This document shows, one piece after another, positions 10,901-19,263 of a DNA stretch of 64,000 nt (positions are counted from its first letter, which is position 1; each line of letters opens with the position of its first letter). The stretch is taken from NCBI GenBank assembly GCA_902800045.1, contig CADCCZ010000001.1, forward strand, positions 62,001 through 126,000, in the 5' to 3' direction. Origin of the DNA: an uncultured Bacteroidia bacterium. GTDB taxonomy: Bacteria > Bacteroidota > Bacteroidia > Bacteroidales > ML635J-15. The notes under the pieces are model-generated. The model ran no database searches. It was not told where the DNA came from and saw only the letters and a program-made list of their open reading frames with translations. Both the position numbers and the translations under genes were made by a program.

Positions 10901-13339
10901 AAATCAATATTGTTGCCAGTTTACAACGGTCTCGAGGCTAAGTATGGTACAACAGGAGGTGTAGAGATTGCAGGTGTTGTTCCCGAAACATATTCTCGCT
11001 CAATGACTCTTCAGGAGCAGATGGTTCGCAATATAGAAATTTCCACAAAGGAAATTGAGCGTCTCGAACAGCGCAAGGAAGTTGCGAAGAAGTCGGAGCA
11101 ACGACGTATCGCTGATGATATTGCTCGCGAAGAAAGTCAGAAACTTGATGACATACAAAAACTTGCTGTTGAAAAATCTAAGTTCTATTCGGAACTGAAT
11201 TCGTCGTTGGAAACAATTCTGCCAACCTTGTCCGATTCTGCTCGTCAGGAGTACAAGTTAGCCTACGATTCGTATGATGAAACATTGAGAACCATGAAGA
11301 TAGGTCTTGGGTTCTATGATATGTCCGTGGCTAATAAGATTTACAGTGATTCTGAAATCCAGGAATACAAGCTCTTGCAGCAGATGTCGCAAGTTGCTAC
11401 CGGCGAAACCAAGACAGTTGTCGATAATATGATTGGCAGGATGGAAGCCAATAACTCGACCTTGAGGAGATACAAGGTGGTTGTTGATTATGTTATCGTG
11501 GAAAATACAGTAAATAATGCTTCTACAAATAGCAATGTGGCAGAAAAACGCGATAGCGTTTCCTTGAATATTCCTGATTCTAACTCGACAATACTCGCAT
11601 CGGTTGATTCAACAGTTGTTACACCTAAGAAGAAATCAATGTCAGGCTTCTCTGCTGATTCGTACGGAATTTTCGAGAAGCCCAAAATTAACATGGGATT
11701 GTACTATCGAATTCAGATAGTTGCCGCCAATGTAAAGTATAGGATGCCGTATTTTAACGGCTTGTCGCTGATATTTACCGAGCAGATTCCTAATACGAAT
11801 ATTATCCGTTATATGACGGGCGAATATTACAGGTATGTTTCGGCTCGTGAGGATTTGCCTAAGGTAAGGGGACTCGGTTTCAGCGACGCGTTCATTGTTG
11901 CTTATTACAATGGCAAGCGAATTTCGATAGGCGAAGCCCGTAGGCTCGAAGCTTTGCAGAATGCCGAGGAAAACGAAGAGATTCCTATTGTAATCCGTCA
12001 CGAAGCTCCGGCAGATTATGTTGAGCCAGAATCGATTATTGCAAGTTCGCAGACAAAGACAGAGACTATTGCAAATGTCGAAAATGGAGCGTCTGTTGCA
12101 AATAATTCTATAAGTAGCCAGAGTGTCACAGAGGAAAATTCTGCAGTTTATTCCGAAAATGTGGCAGTAAACGGTCAGATTGTTTCTTCGGGCAATGTCG
12201 TTGATTCTCAGGGTGGAATAGCATTAGATTCTCACGAAATTCCATCGAAGGGAGTTTATTATGCAGTGCAGATTGGCGTTTACAAGGATAGGCGTCAGCC
12301 ATCGCAAATGAAAGGCGTTTCACCGATTGACTACGAGACTATGCCGAACGGGTACATCCGTCATACTTCAGGACGTTTCGGCAATTACGACCAAGCAAGG
12401 GCTTCGCAGGCGAACATACGCCGTCAGGGAATTTCGGATGCCTTTGTGATTGCTTACATCGATGGTCGCAAGGTAAGTTTCTCGGAAGCTATCGAATATC
12501 AGAAGTCGTTGGAGAGCAGAGTTATAGCTGAAGCAAATGCCGAAAATACAACACCGAAGACGCAAGGTGTTGTTTCAAGCGAAGAAAACTTGTCGAATGT
12601 GGAATATGCACCTTTGAACTTGAATACTGGCACCGAAGAGAACAACAAGGAAGGCATTTCGTATTACGTCCAGATAGGTGCATTCTCGAAGTCGCCCGAT
12701 CCGGAAATTCTATCGGTATTCTCGAAGGTTGCAGGCGACAAGATTCATGTGAAGTTCCCGCGCGAAGGTTTGCAGGTTTACCGTATAGGCGTTTTCAATT
12801 CGTACGAAGAAGCTCAGAACACATTGGCAGAGGCTCGTTCGTTCGGCATTGTCGATGCTTTCATTGTGGCGTTCAAGGGTGAGGAACAGATTTCTAGTTC
12901 CGAGGCAATACGTCTGCAGAATGCGGTAAGGCAAATTGAAGGTAATTCTGGCGAAACTATAAATAATAATGTTGGGCAGAAATCATCGCAAACTATCCAG
13001 CCAACGTCAAATGCAGAACCTAAGCCGGTTGTCCCCGCCGAAACTTTGCAGCAGGCAAATGGCGGAGTCGAGTATTTTGTGCAGCTTGGTGCATTTGTTC
13101 ATACGCCTGATACTCGTAGTATGGCGACTTTCCGTGCAATTGCAACGACAAGTGGTTCTAGACTTTCGACAGTGCAGAATGGTAAGTTTACTAATTATAG
13201 GGTAGGCGCGTTCAAGAAATTTGATGATGTGAAAGCTGCGGTTGAAAATGCCCGTTCTATGGGCGTAACCGATGCTTTTGTGGTTGCATTCTACAATGGC
13301 GAGAGAATCCCTGTGGTAGAAGCAAAGGAAAAGGAGTAG
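4943..13339 (+). CDS. Giant exported protein: TPR-like, PD40, coiled coil, 180-aa tandem repeats, four C-terminal SPOR domains
   Basis: About 2,800 residues. The start is uncertain: GTG 4907, TTG 4940/4943 or ATG 4973 share the frame; TTG 4943 gives the best signal peptide (KELEKIF, hydrophobic core, LSA|Q). Order: TPR-like helices (to ~5400), a PD40/WD40-like block (FPFLSSDGTLYFAS, nt ~5700-5970), long charged coiled coil (~6150-8100), four near-identical ~180-residue repeats (nt 8219-10370), a divergent fifth and sixth (10480-11470), then four SPOR-like domains (nt ~11695, 12250, 12655, 13065), each ending in a DAF[IV][VI]A[FY] motif. SPOR domains bind septal or stem-peptide-free peptidoglycan, so a periplasmic wall-associated scaffold is inferred. 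No enzymatic domain is visible. It stands alone between its own promoter and a convergent operon. Confidence 0.85.
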   Translation: MKELEKIFVAMAFVLVLCVGNLSAQYAKLVDVKKYSKTELSLFNASVAYFEAADYTNAYMGFSQLHSWYANDPVFNYYCGASMVMLRNEYDKAIKYLTLAYDNDLKEADYYLGLAYNRKYLFTKSITFYSRYREYLVATTKGRSPLIAQVDDLIRKARMANNLGQESYVLKVMSNSKVKRGNFHFSYGRKLFNGSIVVKPDFFRLRNDKNNKDIDLVYVLDTIALVSSYGNDMKTGLDLYISYKTEEGWAPLQLLPGKVNTDFDEAFPFLSSDGTLYFASKGHNSIGGYDIFKSEYDASSGQWGMPENLGFPINTPYDDFMFAIESNGKSAFFASDRSSKEGQVMVCRYVVEPVVEKIIIKTEEDFAEQAELQVTPGAEAEYERILHEPAVSPEVKDSTPEKEEIKHEIDTTDLFVSTKTMLDEKVAAVSNYDEYSKKLNAYAKMTSNKIRNARASGANAGMSQAEISRMANSVVTFYDLAQKFNSVYTTATPTLDRCVKDMENLETLDPNSGEYQFKLHNISVSVGKINAKSPLEVMIAEKKKERKQADDALKKLSRNMVKDRKNLRDINDKLESVMQLIQKETDPKLRERYVNEHKSLENSKVDAINGMKNMQVEAKRLNMMIEKADESIRMLQGIEDLIANIDLNNLEEEENGGVASEDITELKDFISEEEEKVTAEFEKAVEEDESLYSELIDYESIGTQTESDLKLVTDDVLSLEDYMSSSTLAVVKKMAETDSLYSEKSRLESQFDVAETDEEKTELLNRINTTHKQIAGNEKEIESNLNYDENPSVANAIQDFGVVSKNKVESETWSELLSSTQNLIEKSKDLSERMSEQKNSSAGVDKAKLLGKVKSDIDNQIVENVAEMHDIVTAQQAKKDIADMNREVSKIRSSAQDKSVSADVMKDISSVSKKIEASKHETSSSNLDEAENILDGTIVKRIAILNEEYDAESRVYNVLSEKYSTSKSSDRQRQQADVVYYSALEDKQQADAEMDDVARMRYLSEANKKMKSANSALMQAISPETKSETSTNDEVTESILNLYNEIQEQKNVAVASHNSNSNEGKNDVANNRNANDSQNGLASGTDDASNATSSSQSLQHSVTLQTDLTKRISTNNDDITTIATNMATADRGEKKRLEAFLGEVTAERNGNVRTLGEEKQRFYAELDKAKHDDIAKTSASADYTNRYADYRQSLYTLTNADPSSADMTEKLADAEKSEYALLQTIIPNVEAETKSVLMPIYNGLDAKYGNLASATSTNQQSGENAESDNVSNAASSSQSLQHSVTLQTDLTKRISTNNDDITTIATNMATADRGEKKRLHTFLGEVTAERNDNVRTLGEEKQRFYAELDKSKHDDIAKTSASADYTNRYADYRQLLYSLTNADPSSADMTEKFAEAEKSEYALLQTIIPNVDAETKSVLMPIYNGLDEKYGNLASATSINQQNGVEAKDNGNTTSSSQSLQHSVTLQTDLTKRISTNNDDITTIATNMATADRGEKKRLQTFLGEVTAERNDNVRTLGEEKQRFYAELDKSKHDDIAKTSASADYTNRYADYRQSLYSLTNADPSSADMSEKFAEAEKSEYALLQTIIPNVDTETKSVLMPIYNGLDEKYGNLAASTSTNQQSGVEVKDNGNTISSSQSLQHSVTLQADLTKRISTNNDDITTIATNMATADRGEKKRLETFLGEVTAERNDNVRTLGEEKQRFYAELDKAKHDDIAKTSASTDYTNRYADYRQSLYSLTNADLSSADMTERLADAEKSEYALLQTIIPNVDAETKSVLMPIYNSLDAKYGNLASSSTSTNLQSGDDSTYPQSGIEVTGNDATAQNSQQNGVAKELDDNSAITTSVDSQQLKASVVRQSEISNRITINASEISAIEGVIAASAGSDKQRLQNELGEITAQRNSNVRSLSEEKQNFYAEIDKSVHDAIVKSDVSSEYTNRYATYRQSLHNLANAEQSGADMSQKLAEAEKAEYTLLQTIIPNADSETKSILLPVYNGLEAKYGTTGGVEIAGVVPETYSRSMTLQEQMVRNIEISTKEIERLEQRKEVAKKSEQRRIADDIAREESQKLDDIQKLAVEKSKFYSELNSSLETILPTLSDSARQEYKLAYDSYDETLRTMKIGLGFYDMSVANKIYSDSEIQEYKLLQQMSQVATGETKTVVDNMIGRMEANNSTLRRYKVVVDYVIVENTVNNASTNSNVAEKRDSVSLNIPDSNSTILASVDSTVVTPKKKSMSGFSADSYGIFEKPKINMGLYYRIQIVAANVKYRMPYFNGLSLIFTEQIPNTNIIRYMTGEYYRYVSAREDLPKVRGLGFSDAFIVAYYNGKRISIGEARRLEALQNAEENEEIPIVIRHEAPADYVEPESIIASSQTKTETIANVENGASVANNSISSQSVTEENSAVYSENVAVNGQIVSSGNVVDSQGGIALDSHEIPSKGVYYAVQIGVYKDRRQPSQMKGVSPIDYETMPNGYIRHTSGRFGNYDQARASQANIRRQGISDAFVIAYIDGRKVSFSEAIEYQKSLESRVIAEANAENTTPKTQGVVSSEENLSNVEYAPLNLNTGTEENNKEGISYYVQIGAFSKSPDPEILSVFSKVAGDKIHVKFPREGLQVYRIGVFNSYEEAQNTLAEARSFGIVDAFIVAFKGEEQISSSEAIRLQNAVRQIEGNSGETINNNVGQKSSQTIQPTSNAEPKPVVPAETLQQANGGVEYFVQLGAFVHTPDTRSMATFRAIATTSGSRLSTVQNGKFTNYRVGAFKKFDDVKAAVENARSMGVTDAFVVAFYNGERIPVVEAKEKE
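8219..10370 (+). repeat. Four near-identical ~540-bp in-frame tandem repeats
   Basis: Units begin near 8219, 8765, 9305 and 9845 (the shared CAG codon is at 8228, 8774, 9314, 9854, so spacing is 546, 540, 540 bp). Each encodes SLQHSVTLQ...LTKRISTNNDDITTIATN...GEKKRL and ends NGLD.KYGNLA. The first ~400 bp is almost invariant; the last ~60 bp (Asn/Gly/Ser linker) is variable. Divergent copies follow at ~10480 and ~10990. Confidence 0.93.
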
Positions 13340-13345
13340 AAGATT

Positions 13346-14278
13346 TTACGATTTCATCCACACAAACATTCCGTGGCTGATTTTTCCGCCGAATTTTGAT
13401 AAGCCTTTCACTTCCTCGCACATTTCAATATTGTGATTTGGAAAGCTTTTGTGCAGGAGTTCTCTGATTTCCATTCCAAAAACGGAATGGGAATACAAGT
13501 TCATTATAATGAATGATTTGCGCTTTGCAATTTGGTTTACATTGGAGAGCAGGTTTTCAATCATCTCGTCGAAAATCCATTTTTCGTTCTTTGCTCCGCT
13601 GCCAATGGCTGGCGGGTCGAGGATAATGCCGTCGTACTTGTTGCCACGCTTGATTTCGCGTTCCACAAACTTCTGAGCATCTTCGGTTATGAGACGTATG
13701 TTGTTTCTGCCTGAGTTTTCGGCGTTGCGGCGAGTCCATTCCACGACCTTGCGAATAGAATCGATGTGGGTTGCCTTGTCGAAGAAGTTTGAAGCAAAAA
13801 CAGTGGATAGCCCGGTGTAACCGAACAGGTTAAGGAAACTTTCGTGTCCATAGCTGGCACTTTCGCGTTCGATGAACTGCCAGTTGATGACTTGTTCGGG
13901 GAATATGCCAATGTGTTTGGAGGTGGTCAGCGATAGTTCTGCGGTGATATGAGTTTCTTCCCTTTGACTCGCTGTTGACATTCCATCTGCTTCCCTTCGA
14001 CTAACGCTCAGGGGGCGCTTATGGGAGCGGGAAGTGTATTCCATCCTCCACGTTTCAGGAATTGGCTTGAAAATATCCCATCTGCCAGAATTTTTTGATG
14101 TCTCAACAAATTCGGCATTGGCCATTTCCTTCCATTGTGCTTCGGAAAGATGCGGTTTGCCTGTGGCTGTTATTTCGGGACGTATGAGGGTAATTTCACC
14201 GAAACGCTCAAGTTTGCGACCATTGCCGCAGTCAATGAGTTCGTATTCGTTCCAAAGGTTGTGGAGGCAGATTTCCAT
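13346..14278 (-). CDS. RlmI-like class I SAM-dependent RNA methyltransferase
   Basis: 310 residues from the ATG at 14278, which overlaps the TGA of the upstream U32 gene (TGATG). Resembles the COG1092/RlmI group of 23S rRNA methyltransferases. SAM-binding motif I NLFGYTGLSTVFAS, motif II THIDSIRKVVEW, then ITEDAQKFVERE and the catalytic motif IILDPPAIG. Unusual: residues ~80-110 (nt ~13957-14032) form a low-complexity stretch (HKRPLSVSRREADG...) that matches two copies of a REP-like repeat rather than family sequence. Third gene of the lon operon, convergent with the giant repeat gene 6 bp away. The modified base cannot be stated from sequence. Confidence 0.8.
   Translation of the reverse strand: MEICLHNLWNEYELIDCGNGRKLERFGEITLIRPEITATGKPHLSEAQWKEMANAEFVETSKNSGRWDIFKPIPETWRMEYTSRSHKRPLSVSRREADGMSTASQREETHITAELSLTTSKHIGIFPEQVINWQFIERESASYGHESFLNLFGYTGLSTVFASNFFDKATHIDSIRKVVEWTRRNAENSGRNNIRLITEDAQKFVEREIKRGNKYDGIILDPPAIGSGAKNEKWIFDEMIENLLSNVNQIAKRKSFIIMNLYSHSVFGMEIRELLHKSFPNHNIEMCEEVKGLSKFGGKISHGMFVWMKS
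13957..14032. repeat. Intragenic REP-like repeat pair in the methyltransferase gene
   Basis: Two related units on plus: CTTCCCTTTGACTCGCT (from 13958) and CTTCCCTTCGACTAACGCTC (from 13990), the second followed by AGGG. CGCTC/GAGCG and CTTCCC/GGGAAG arms flank the second copy. The form is that of the widespread CCCTTCGAC...GCTCAGGG repeat. The reading frame stays open. Confidence 0.6.
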
Positions 14279-15543
14279 CACTCGCAACTTGCAAATTGTG
14301 TGTCAACAATCTTGTACAGCTTATCGCCACGGCGGACGACTTCGCCAGTCTTTATCGAGAACAACGAGCCTTGCACAACCTTTGGTACCGGTTTCAAGTC
14401 TTCGCGGATTTCGTCGGCAATCTGCTGGACTGCACCAGTAGTCGTACCTGTAATTAGGATTTCGTCGCCAACAGAAAGTTCCTCGGCGGTTTCAAGCTTG
14501 ATTTCTGCAACATTGATTTTCGAGAAGAAATTGAGCACCTTGCCGAGATAAACTTTAGTCTTGGTTGCACGGGAACCATAAACTTCCGACCACTCGCCAA
14601 GTCGTTGTCCCATATAATAGCCGTCCCAGAAGCCACGGTTGAATACTGTTTCGAGACGTTTTTTCCAACCGTCAATCTTTTCACGGTTGTATGTTCCATC
14701 AAAACAGGAATTTAAGGCATCATCGTAGCATTCCACAACGGTTTTTACGTATTCGCACGAGCGGGCGCGACCTTCAATCTTCAGTACGCTTACGCCAGCA
14801 TCGATGATTTTGTTTATGAACCCAATTGTACACAGGTCTTTTGGCGACATAATGTACTTGTTGTCGATTTCGAGTTCGTCGCCACTTTCGATGTCGGTCA
14901 CGCGATAAGCCCTGCGGCAGGCTTGCAGACAAGCACCACGGTTTGCCGAGTGATTGTATTCGTGGAGGCTGAGGTAACATTTGCCCGAAACCGCCATACA
15001 CAAGGCACCATGGCAGAAGATTTCAATCTTAACAAGTTCGCCCTTTGGTCCGCGGATGTCACGCTGGCGGATTTGCTCGGTGATGTATTTCACTTGTTCG
15101 AGAGATAGTTCGCGTGCTGTTACCATCACGTCGCAGAACTGTGCAAAAAATGCAACAGCCTCGATGTTGGAAATGTTTAACTGCGTAGAAGCATGAACCT
15201 CAACGCCTTTGCTTCGGGCATACTGCATAACTGCAATGTCGGAGGCAATAATGGCGGTCACGTGATTTTCTGCGGCAGCATCCACAACCTTATGCATCTT
15301 TTCCATTTCCTCGTCGTAGATAATGGTATTTACGGTGAGGTATGTCTTTACGTTGTGCTCTTCGCAAATCGAGACTATGTTGCGCAAGTCGTCGAATGTG
15401 AAGTTGTTCGACGAACGGGCACGCATGTTAAGTTGTTCTATGCCAAAGTATATGGAATTGCTTCCTGCCTGTATTGCAGCCATCAGCGACTCGTAGGAGC
15501 CAACTGGTGCCATCAGGTCTATGTCGGTACGTTTACGTTGCAT
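14278..15543 (-). CDS. U32 family protein (TrhP/RlhA-like)
   Basis: 421 residues. U32 proteins, once called collagenase-like peptidases, include TrhP (tRNA U34 hydroxylation), RlhA (23S rRNA hydroxylation) and UbiU/V; they carry a 4Fe-4S cluster. Visible: N-terminal DLMAPVGSYESLMAAIQAGSNSIYFG and the four-Cys set CHGALCMAVSGKC ... RGACLQACRR (nt ~14900-15030), the expected cluster ligands. The ATG overlaps the lon stop (TAATG) and the TGA overlaps the next ATG, so translation is probably coupled along lon-U32-methyltransferase. With an rRNA-methyltransferase-like neighbour, an RNA-modification role is inferred. Confidence 0.85.
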   Translation of the reverse strand: MQRKRTDIDLMAPVGSYESLMAAIQAGSNSIYFGIEQLNMRARSSNNFTFDDLRNIVSICEEHNVKTYLTVNTIIYDEEMEKMHKVVDAAAENHVTAIIASDIAVMQYARSKGVEVHASTQLNISNIEAVAFFAQFCDVMVTARELSLEQVKYITEQIRQRDIRGPKGELVKIEIFCHGALCMAVSGKCYLSLHEYNHSANRGACLQACRRAYRVTDIESGDELEIDNKYIMSPKDLCTIGFINKIIDAGVSVLKIEGRARSCEYVKTVVECYDDALNSCFDGTYNREKIDGWKKRLETVFNRGFWDGYYMGQRLGEWSEVYGSRATKTKVYLGKVLNFFSKINVAEIKLETAEELSVGDEILITGTTTGAVQQIADEIREDLKPVPKVVQGSLFSIKTGEVVRRGDKLYKIVDTQFASCE

Positions 15544-17990
15544 TATTTGTCTGTAAGTTTTTTAGCGTTCTTGACCTTTTTGTCGGTAATGGCGAGTTCG
15601 AATACGTCTGAAACGGTGTCAACGTAGTGGAACTGAACGCCTTCGAGGTAAATAGGCTTTATGTCGTTGATATCCTTTTCGTTTTCGCGCGAAAGTATGA
15701 TTTCGGTGATTCCAGCACGTTTGGCGGCAAGAATCTTTTCCTTGATTCCACCAACGGGCAGAACTTTTCCGCGCAGGGTGATTTCGCCTGTCATTGCAAT
15801 GTGCGACTTTACTTTACGTTGAGTGAAAGCAGAAGCAATAGCTGTTGCCATTGTAATACCAGCCGACGGACCGTCCTTAGGGATTGCGCCTTCGGGAACA
15901 TGCAGGTGGATATTCCACTTGTCGAAAACTTCGGGCTTTATGCCAAGCTTGTCGGCGTGAGCCTTTACGTATTCCATAGCCAGTTTTGCCGATTCCTTCA
16001 TCACATCGCCGAGGTTGCCCGTGAGGGTCATCTTGCCGTCGCCAGCCGAAAGGCTTGTTTCGATGTATAGGATTTCACCACCGACAGCCGTCCATGCCAA
16101 TCCTGTGACAACGCCGGCAAATTCCTGTTCCTCGTACATATCGCGGTGGAATAGGGGCTTGCCGATGAATGTTTCAAGGTTCTCGGCTGTGATGACTTTT
16201 GGATATTCCTCGTCCATACCGATTGCCTTTGCAAGACGACGAGCCAGTTTTGCAATCTGCTTGTCGAGCGAACGAACGCCCGATTCGCGGGTGTAGTCTT
16301 CGATAATTTTCAGAATTGCCGAATCGTCAACCTTGATTTTGTACTTCTTGATTCCGTGGTTGTCAAATTCCTTTGGAATTAGGTGTCGTTTGGCAATTTC
16401 CAACTTTTCTTCGGTGACATAACCGCTGATTTCTATCATTTCCATCCTGTCGCGCAGGGCGGGATTTATTGTGGAAATGTTGTTGGCAGTGGCAATGAAC
16501 ATCACTTTCGACAAGTCGTATTCTTGGTCGATGAAATTATCGTGGAATTCGGTATTTTGTTCAGGGTCAAGTACTTCTAGCAATGCTGATGATGGGTCAC
16601 CACGATAGTCGTTGCCTACCTTGTCGATTTCGTCGAGGATGAACACAGGGTTCGACGATTTTGCCTTGTTGATGTTCTGCAAAATTCTACCAGGCATAGC
16701 ACCTATATATGTACGGCGGTGTCCGCGAATTTCCGATTCGTCGTGCAGTCCGCCAAGTGACATTCTGACATATTTTCTGCCAAGTGCATCGGCAATGCTC
16801 TTTCCGAGCGATGTCTTACCAACTCCCGGAGGGCCATACAGACAAAGAATAGGAGACTTCAAATCGCCTTTAAGTTTCAGAACTGCAAGGTGTTCGAGAA
16901 TTCTATCTTTTACCTCGTCGAGACCAAAATGGTCGCGGTCGAGGACTTTTTGTGCGTGTTTCAGATTGAAATTGTCCTTGGTGTACTCGTTCCACGGCAA
17001 ATCTACGAAAACGTGCATATAGTTCATTTGCACCGAAAATTCGGCCGACATAGGATTCAGTTGCTCGAGCTTTTTTATCTCAGCCTCATACACTTCGGCG
17101 ATTTCCTTGCTCCATTTTTTCTTCTTTCCCTTTTCGCGGAGTTCGTCAATTTCCTTTTCGTAAGGAGAACCGCCAAGTTCCTCTTGTATGGTCTTAATCT
17201 GCTGGTTAAGAAAGTATTCGCGCTGTTGCTTGTCCATATCCTTCTTAACCTTGCCTTGAATTTCGTTCTTCAGGTCGAGGAACTGCTTTTGCTCGTTGAG
17301 GTAGCGCAGAAGTCCTATGGCGCGTTGTTTCAACTCGTTGGCTTCCAGAAGGGTTTGCTTTTCGTCGTTGGTGCAGTTGCAGTTTGTTGCAATGTAATTG
17401 ACGAGGAAAGTAGGATTGTCGATGTTCTTTAGTGCAAACGACAGTTCTCCTGGAGCGTTCTGGCTCATTCTCACGATTTTAATGGCAATATCCTTGATGG
17501 ATGACAAGATTGCATCCATATCGTGGTCGTTCTTTGGCTCGACAGGTTCTTTAAGGTAACGTACCCTTGCCATAAAATACGGTTCGCTGCCAGTGTATTC
17601 CAGCACTTCAAACCTTGATTTACCTTGTATTATGACAGAAATCGTATTGTCGGGCATTTCGATAACCTTGAGGATTTCGGCCACTGTTCCAACCTTGTGC
17701 ATGTCGGAAAACTGCGGGTCTTCAACTTCGGCATCAATCTGCGAAAGTGCACCAAAGATACGTGTTGTACGTTGTATTTCACGGATTAACTTGAACGATT
17801 TCTGTCGTCCGATGTTTATTGGAAACACTACGCCTGGAAACAAAACCGAATTTCTTAACGGAAGTATTGGCAGGAATTCGGGTAAGTCCTTGATTTCGTC
17901 TGTCTTCTTTATTATGTCTGTAAAAATAGGAATAACATTTTCACCTTCTTCCATGTCAGACATCATCTTATATTCGTCAAATAAATTCAT
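15543..17990 (-). CDS. lon: ATP-dependent endopeptidase La (Lon)
   Basis: 815 residues from the ATG at 17990 (a TTG two codons upstream is the alternative). N-terminal LON domain ([20 protein letters not shown]), coiled-coil middle, AAA+ module with Walker [14 protein letters not shown] and Walker [12 protein letters not shown], then the S16 protease domain with catalytic Ser in [12 protein letters not shown] and Lys in [14 protein letters not shown]. Degrades misfolded and regulatory proteins in the cytoplasm. First gene of a three-gene overlapping operon. A minus-strand TATCTTTG box sits at 18061-18068. Confidence 0.97.
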   Translation of the reverse strand: MNLFDEYKMMSDMEEGENVIPIFTDIIKKTDEIKDLPEFLPILPLRNSVLFPGVVFPINIGRQKSFKLIREIQRTTRIFGALSQIDAEVEDPQFSDMHKVGTVAEILKVIEMPDNTISVIIQGKSRFEVLEYTGSEPYFMARVRYLKEPVEPKNDHDMDAILSSIKDIAIKIVRMSQNAPGELSFALKNIDNPTFLVNYIATNCNCTNDEKQTLLEANELKQRAIGLLRYLNEQKQFLDLKNEIQGKVKKDMDKQQREYFLNQQIKTIQEELGGSPYEKEIDELREKGKKKKWSKEIAEVYEAEIKKLEQLNPMSAEFSVQMNYMHVFVDLPWNEYTKDNFNLKHAQKVLDRDHFGLDEVKDRILEHLAVLKLKGDLKSPILCLYGPPGVGKTSLGKSIADALGRKYVRMSLGGLHDESEIRGHRRTYIGAMPGRILQNINKAKSSNPVFILDEIDKVGNDYRGDPSSALLEVLDPEQNTEFHDNFIDQEYDLSKVMFIATANNISTINPALRDRMEMIEISGYVTEEKLEIAKRHLIPKEFDNHGIKKYKIKVDDSAILKIIEDYTRESGVRSLDKQIAKLARRLAKAIGMDEEYPKVITAENLETFIGKPLFHRDMYEEQEFAGVVTGLAWTAVGGEILYIETSLSAGDGKMTLTGNLGDVMKESAKLAMEYVKAHADKLGIKPEVFDKWNIHLHVPEGAIPKDGPSAGITMATAIASAFTQRKVKSHIAMTGEITLRGKVLPVGGIKEKILAAKRAGITEIILSRENEKDINDIKPIYLEGVQFHYVDTVSDVFELAITDKKVKNAKKLTDK

Positions 17991-18060
17991 AAACAATATG
18001 TCAAAATGGCACTTATTCTTTAATTTTTTATCAAGTCACATATATTGGCAATCTGCGTGC

Positions 18061-18068
18061 CAAAGATA
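18061..18068 (-). promoter_or_regulatory. -7 promoter element of the lon operon
   Basis: TATCTTTG on minus, 71 bp before the lon start. The surrounding 17997-18164 intergenic stretch otherwise holds AT-rich GATTTGA-type low-complexity sequence (18119-18145). Confidence 0.5.
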
Positions 18069-18164
18069 ATGAATTTTACGATTTAAGAATTACAAATTCG
18101 TGTTCTCCTCTTTATCTTTGATTTGAATATTTGAAGGATTTGAAAGGTGTAGTCGCAATTCTAA

Positions 18165-19259
18165 TCATCGAATTGTTTCGATTTTTTGTTCCCCCGATAT
18201 TTCTACAAAAGTAGGAATTGTCTTTATGCCATAGAGTTTTGCTGTAATCCCTTCCCACGACTTGAAGTCGCATAGGTTGATTGTCGGTTCGAGATGATTG
18301 AATTTTATTGACTGAAGCCATTGTTCGCGGTTACTGTCGAGCGAAATAAGGATTATTTGTCGGGCAGGGCTTTCCGATAAGTATTTTTGTACTGCTTTCA
18401 CCGATTTCTTATCCCACGAAGCCCAGAAGCATAATGTTATTTCTTTGCCTTTGAAGTCTGTGAGTGTGCACTTGATTCCATTTTCATCGGGCATAGAAAA
18501 GTCGGGAGCGGCAGAACCTTCGGCTATGTTCACATATTGACGATTTTGTTGTTCTTGTTGCAACTCGAATTTTTTGACTGTTGATTCAAGGAACCTAGTC
18601 TCTTCGAGGTCGGGATTGTAGGCTTTCATCTCCTCGAGGACATACTTGTAAGTGTCGTAGTCGTTGGGAAGTTGCATTATTTGCGTTGTGGAAACATATT
18701 GGTGCAGAGCAAGGTAAATTATTGGAGATGTGTGGTTTTGCTTGATAAAATTTGAGATGAAGTCTTTGTCGGATTGATATAGGCTGTCGGCTATGCGGTT
18801 GCTTTCCTCAAGGCTTGCCTTGTCGATGTTGAATTGTTGGCTTACTTTGCTGCGCAGTTCCTCGATTTTTTGAGTACTTTCGGTCATGCGGTCGTTGAGG
18901 CGTTTCAGTTCTGCACAATCGTTTGAGCCTGAAATTTCATAGCCATTTGTATTTATTGAGATTTCAATGCTTTCTCCATTGACCAGACTTAGATGTATAG
19001 GTGGTCTGTTTTCAAACTTCAGACGATACAAGTGGCGTATGCTATCGTTGAAGAAAATGTCAAAGCTTCCGTCTAATCCAGAGCTAACGCTTGCAATCGT
19101 ATCAACTTTTATCGGAGAGAGGCGTTCCAGTTGAATTTTGCAGCCTTTGCAGTCGGTAATTTGTCCTTTTATTGAGATTTCGTTTTTGTCATCACAAGAA
19201 TAAAATGACAAAGCACTTATTATCAAGGCGATAATAATTATTAGCTGCTTTATTTTCAT
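18165..19259 (-). CDS. TlpA/thioredoxin-like lipoprotein without CxxC
   Basis: 364 residues with a lipoprotein signal (ALSFYSC, lipid Cys ~22). N-terminal half resembles DUF4369 (ISIKGQITDCKGCKIQLERL...GSFDIFF), followed by a helical middle and a C-terminal thioredoxin fold (APDFSMPDENG...LTDFKGKEITLCFWASWDKKSV...IPTFVEI). The normal WCxxC active site is replaced by WDKKS, so it should be redox-inactive as a thiol-disulfide enzyme. It is the last gene of the exbB-exbD-tonB cluster, 4 bp after tonB. An envelope role tied to TonB is possible but inferred. Confidence 0.8.
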   Translation of the reverse strand: MKIKQLIIIIALIISALSFYSCDDKNEISIKGQITDCKGCKIQLERLSPIKVDTIASVSSGLDGSFDIFFNDSIRHLYRLKFENRPPIHLSLVNGESIEISINTNGYEISGSNDCAELKRLNDRMTESTQKIEELRSKVSQQFNIDKASLEESNRIADSLYQSDKDFISNFIKQNHTSPIIYLALHQYVSTTQIMQLPNDYDTYKYVLEEMKAYNPDLEETRFLESTVKKFELQQEQQNRQYVNIAEGSAAPDFSMPDENGIKCTLTDFKGKEITLCFWASWDKKSVKAVQKYLSESPARQIILISLDSNREQWLQSIKFNHLEPTINLCDFKSWEGITAKLYGIKTIPTFVEISGEQKIETIR

Positions 19260-19263
19260 TGGA

